Positions 4,693 through 6,787 of a DNA stretch of 6,787 bases are shown here, in pieces; the first letter of the stretch is position 1; the number at the start of each line of letters is the position of its first letter. Below the pieces are notes generated by a model. That model had not been told where the DNA came from. It saw nothing but the letters and a program-made list of their open reading frames with translations, and did not search any database. This DNA comes from Thiomargarita sp. (lineage in GTDB: Bacteria; Pseudomonadota; Gammaproteobacteria; Beggiatoales; Beggiatoaceae), in the NCBI GenBank assembly GCA_023144675.1, contig JAGLFE010000096.1, positions 1 to 6,787 on the forward strand. The letters run 5' to 3'. A program made the translations under genes and the position numbers.

Positions 4693-6787
4693 ATTCTACC
4701 GCAATTTTATCAATTTCTTGCATCAATCTATCAGTTTCAAAAAGAGCGACAATGATTTTTTGATAATGTAAAATATCTTCAAATTCTAAAGTTATGCCTT
4801 TACGGTCTTTAAGCCATTTTTGGGCAGGTTGGTAGCCGCCAATATAAAATTCCCAAGCAATTAGTGGTATGTTGTCGAAATATTGTGTTTCATTGATCCA
4901 AATTCTGCCGAGTTGTTTTGTTTTATCAAATAGTTCCCAGTCTTTTTTGGTGATTTTGGTAGTGATGGTATTGTTGCCATCTTTTGGGTAGCTGGTGATG
5001 TATTGTTCAACTTTTGGGGATTCCAATAGGTGAATTTGTCTTATTTCTCCGCCTAATTTGACTAATTGCCAGAAGGTTGGTTGGTTTTTTGGATACGGGA
5101 CTCTTGGAAAATCTATTTTTAGGAATTCTTTGTATTTTTCCCGATAATTTGGCGAATGTAAAACGGCATAAATGTAGTCTAAAATATCTATGGGGGCAAA
5201 AGTGTTTTCTGTTTCTTCTTTTTCGGGCGTGAAAGTTAAAGCTAATTTTTTGGCTATTTGGTCAACAATTTCTTGATTTAGATTTGGGGTTCTTTCTGTT
5301 GATTTTTCAATTGTTTTTTGTTTGTTAGTTTCAGGATAAAGGTAAAGAGGAGACACATAATCACCCCCTTGCATTCCTGGTCTGGACCAACTTCTGAAAT
5401 CTGTAACATTTTTAGTTACCATGGAAGATACTGAATTTTCTTCTGCATTTCCAAGTTTAAAAACAAGTCCCAAATTATTTTTAGTAAAATGTTTCATTAC
5501 TTGGTCAACAGGCCAGCCTATAAAACCTTTAGACTTAGCTGTATAATATGTCCAGCGGAGATCAAAAGGCCGATAATTACATTGAATAAATAACTTGTTT
5601 TTGATTCCAAATTTAACAACATTATTTTTACAATACTCAACTTTCCCATCCCTACTTTCCCAATTTACATTATTATATTTACTTTTTATTTCTTCATTGG
5701 TTAAATTGTAAATATCTGTCACAACATTAATTATATCTTGTTTACTAAATTGATAAGCTAGTGCATCCCTTTTCGTTACAATTCCAGTACCGTTTAAAAG
5801 AAATAAGCTTGTTAATATAATAAAGCTATTATATTTTTCTTGAAGTTCAAAATCTTTTAAAACAAAGTAATAATTTGGAGCAACATTAGATATATTTTTA
5901 AATGGAATTGTTTTAATATTATTTTCAATTAAATACTGGTATTTAAATTCCCTTTTTCCATATAAATCATAATGCAAAACTTTTCCCAATTCATTTGTTT
6001 TCTTTTTTCCCGTTTTAACAAAAACATTAATCGAAACGCCTTGCATTATATCAAACACATTTTGGTCAGGTGCTCCATCAGGAGAAATCTCCTTTTTCTT
6101 ACTATTTCCATGCAAATCAATCGTATAAATCTTATCATAGGTTTTTAGCAAATTCCAACGCATTCCTCTAAAAGTAGGATTATCTAAAAAACCATGCGGA
6201 TTAATAAATGCTAAAATTCCACTGCCATTTTTCTCAATGAAATATTGTCCATAACGTAAAAATTTTACATAATCATCATTAATCCATTTAGAATTTTTTT
6301 CTTTGAGTTTTATTTCTCCCCCTGGTTCCTTTTTATAATTTTCCATAAGTCCCATAATCCATTTACCTTTATTGGCACTTTCACCACGATAAGGCGGATT
6401 CCCAATAACGCACATAACTGGCGTATCCCGTTTAATATGATTGGCTTCATTCGCTTCTTTACTCAACCAACTCGCAAATAAAGTCCCCGTATCTGGATGA
6501 TGTTCTTCTAAACTATTGGTTAAAAACACCCTAATTCGTTGATTTTTAGTCGCTTTAAAACCCGTTTCTGTTAAAAATAAGTCAATTTTAAGATGCGCCA
6601 TCGCATAACTCGCCATCAACAACTCAAAACCATTCAATCTTGGCAATAAATGATTCTCAACATAACTGCTCCAAATACCCTGTTGCCCTTTAAACCTCTG
6701 ATAAATCTGCTTAATTACTTCCGCTAAAAAAGTTCCCGTTCCTGCCGCTGGGTCAAGAATCTGTACCTTATGCACTTCCTGCTCAAT
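4691..6787 (-). CDS. Type ISP-like restriction-modification enzyme, methyltransferase and specificity part (partial)
   Basis: The frame is open to the window edge, so 698 C-terminal residues are seen and the true start lies outside; the GTG at 6775 is internal. Counting from the edge, an N6-adenine methyltransferase core begins with the AdoMet-binding motif DPAAGTG (12-18) and has catalytic motif IV GNPPY (129-133). These are followed by SANKGKWI, DDYVKFLRYGQ, INPHGFLDNPTFRG and DLHGNSKKKE, blocks typical of a large bacterial family annotated as type ISP or Eco57I-like enzymes. YRPFDLRWTYY (405-415) and the region from about 540 to 690 (LDYIYAVLHSPNYREKYKEF) resemble the type ISP C-terminal specificity domain that recognises DNA. 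Family members carry a nuclease, and in classical type ISP a helicase, N-terminal to this part; neither can be seen here. The C-terminus looks natural and in frame. The product probably methylates and restricts foreign DNA. The stop codon overlaps the suspected IS630 end. Confidence 0.88.
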   Translation of the reverse strand: MEQEVHKVQILDPAAGTGTFLAEVIKQIYQRFKGQQGIWSSYVENHLLPRLNGFELLMASYAMAHLKIDLFLTETGFKATKNQRIRVFLTNSLEEHHPDTGTLFASWLSKEANEANHIKRDTPVMCVIGNPPYRGESANKGKWIMGLMENYKKEPGGEIKLKEKNSKWINDDYVKFLRYGQYFIEKNGSGILAFINPHGFLDNPTFRGMRWNLLKTYDKIYTIDLHGNSKKKEISPDGAPDQNVFDIMQGVSINVFVKTGKKKTNELGKVLHYDLYGKREFKYQYLIENNIKTIPFKNISNVAPNYYFVLKDFELQEKYNSFIILTSLFLLNGTGIVTKRDALAYQFSKQDIINVVTDIYNLTNEEIKSKYNNVNWESRDGKVEYCKNNVVKFGIKNKLFIQCNYRPFDLRWTYYTAKSKGFIGWPVDQVMKHFTKNNLGLVFKLGNAEENSVSSMVTKNVTDFRSWSRPGMQGGDYVSPLYLYPETNKQKTIEKSTERTPNLNQEIVDQIAKKLALTFTPEKEETENTFAPIDILDYIYAVLHSPNYREKYKEFLKIDFPRVPYPKNQPTFWQLVKLGGEIRQIHLLESPKVEQYITSYPKDGNNTITTKITKKDWELFDKTKQLGRIWINETQYFDNIPLIAWEFYIGGYQPAQKWLKDRKGITLEFEDILHYQKIIVALFETDRLMQEIDKIAVE

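Overview
The window is strongly A+T-rich bacterial DNA. Its gene content (a bacterial RNA-repair-type polynucleotide kinase-phosphatase, a one-TM TPR protein with a 'SLLLDAL'-type N-terminus, a type ISP-like restriction-modification enzyme and decayed insertion sequences) fits a low-GC gammaproteobacterium. A sulfur-oxidising Beggiatoaceae/Thiotrichales-type genome is my guess, at low confidence.

Layout. Positions 1-226 are gene-free, very A+T-rich leader DNA with a TATAAT hexamer flanked by two perfect odd-length palindromes. Two plus-strand genes follow, 5 bp apart. The first (227-1525) is a Pnkp-like kinase-phosphatase that closely follows the first two domains of Clostridium thermocellum Pnkp but stops where the ligase domain should begin. 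The second (1531-1992) encodes a small Cys-rich protein of unknown function. A 77-bp TA-bounded inverted-repeat element (2027-2103) separates these from a convergent minus-strand gene.

The minus-strand gene (2116-4224) encodes a 702-residue bitopic protein. It has an acidic Asn/Asp/Glu-rich cytoplasmic part with 30-residue tandem repeats, one TM helix, a Pro/Lys-rich linker and C-terminal TPRs. About 20 bp upstream of its start lies a patch of IS wreckage (4246-4692). This holds a 190-bp deletion derivative with perfect 16-bp terminal inverted repeats enclosing the last 42 codons of an IS1-like transposase. Joined directly to it is the frameshifted 3' end of an IS630-like transposase. The last gene (4691 to the window edge, minus strand) is the methyltransferase plus target-recognition part of a type ISP/Eco57I-like restriction-modification enzyme; its N-terminus lies outside the window.

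Functional reading. The flanking genes suggest nucleic-acid repair and defence: RNA end healing on the left, DNA restriction-modification on the right. Between them sits an envelope-type TPR protein bracketed closely by elements with the same TAGTCCTGAA terminus. The most unusual points are the ligase-less Pnkp paired with a Cys-rich partner, the TPR gene boxed in by related short mobile-element ends, and the signs of IS-mediated deletion just upstream of that gene.
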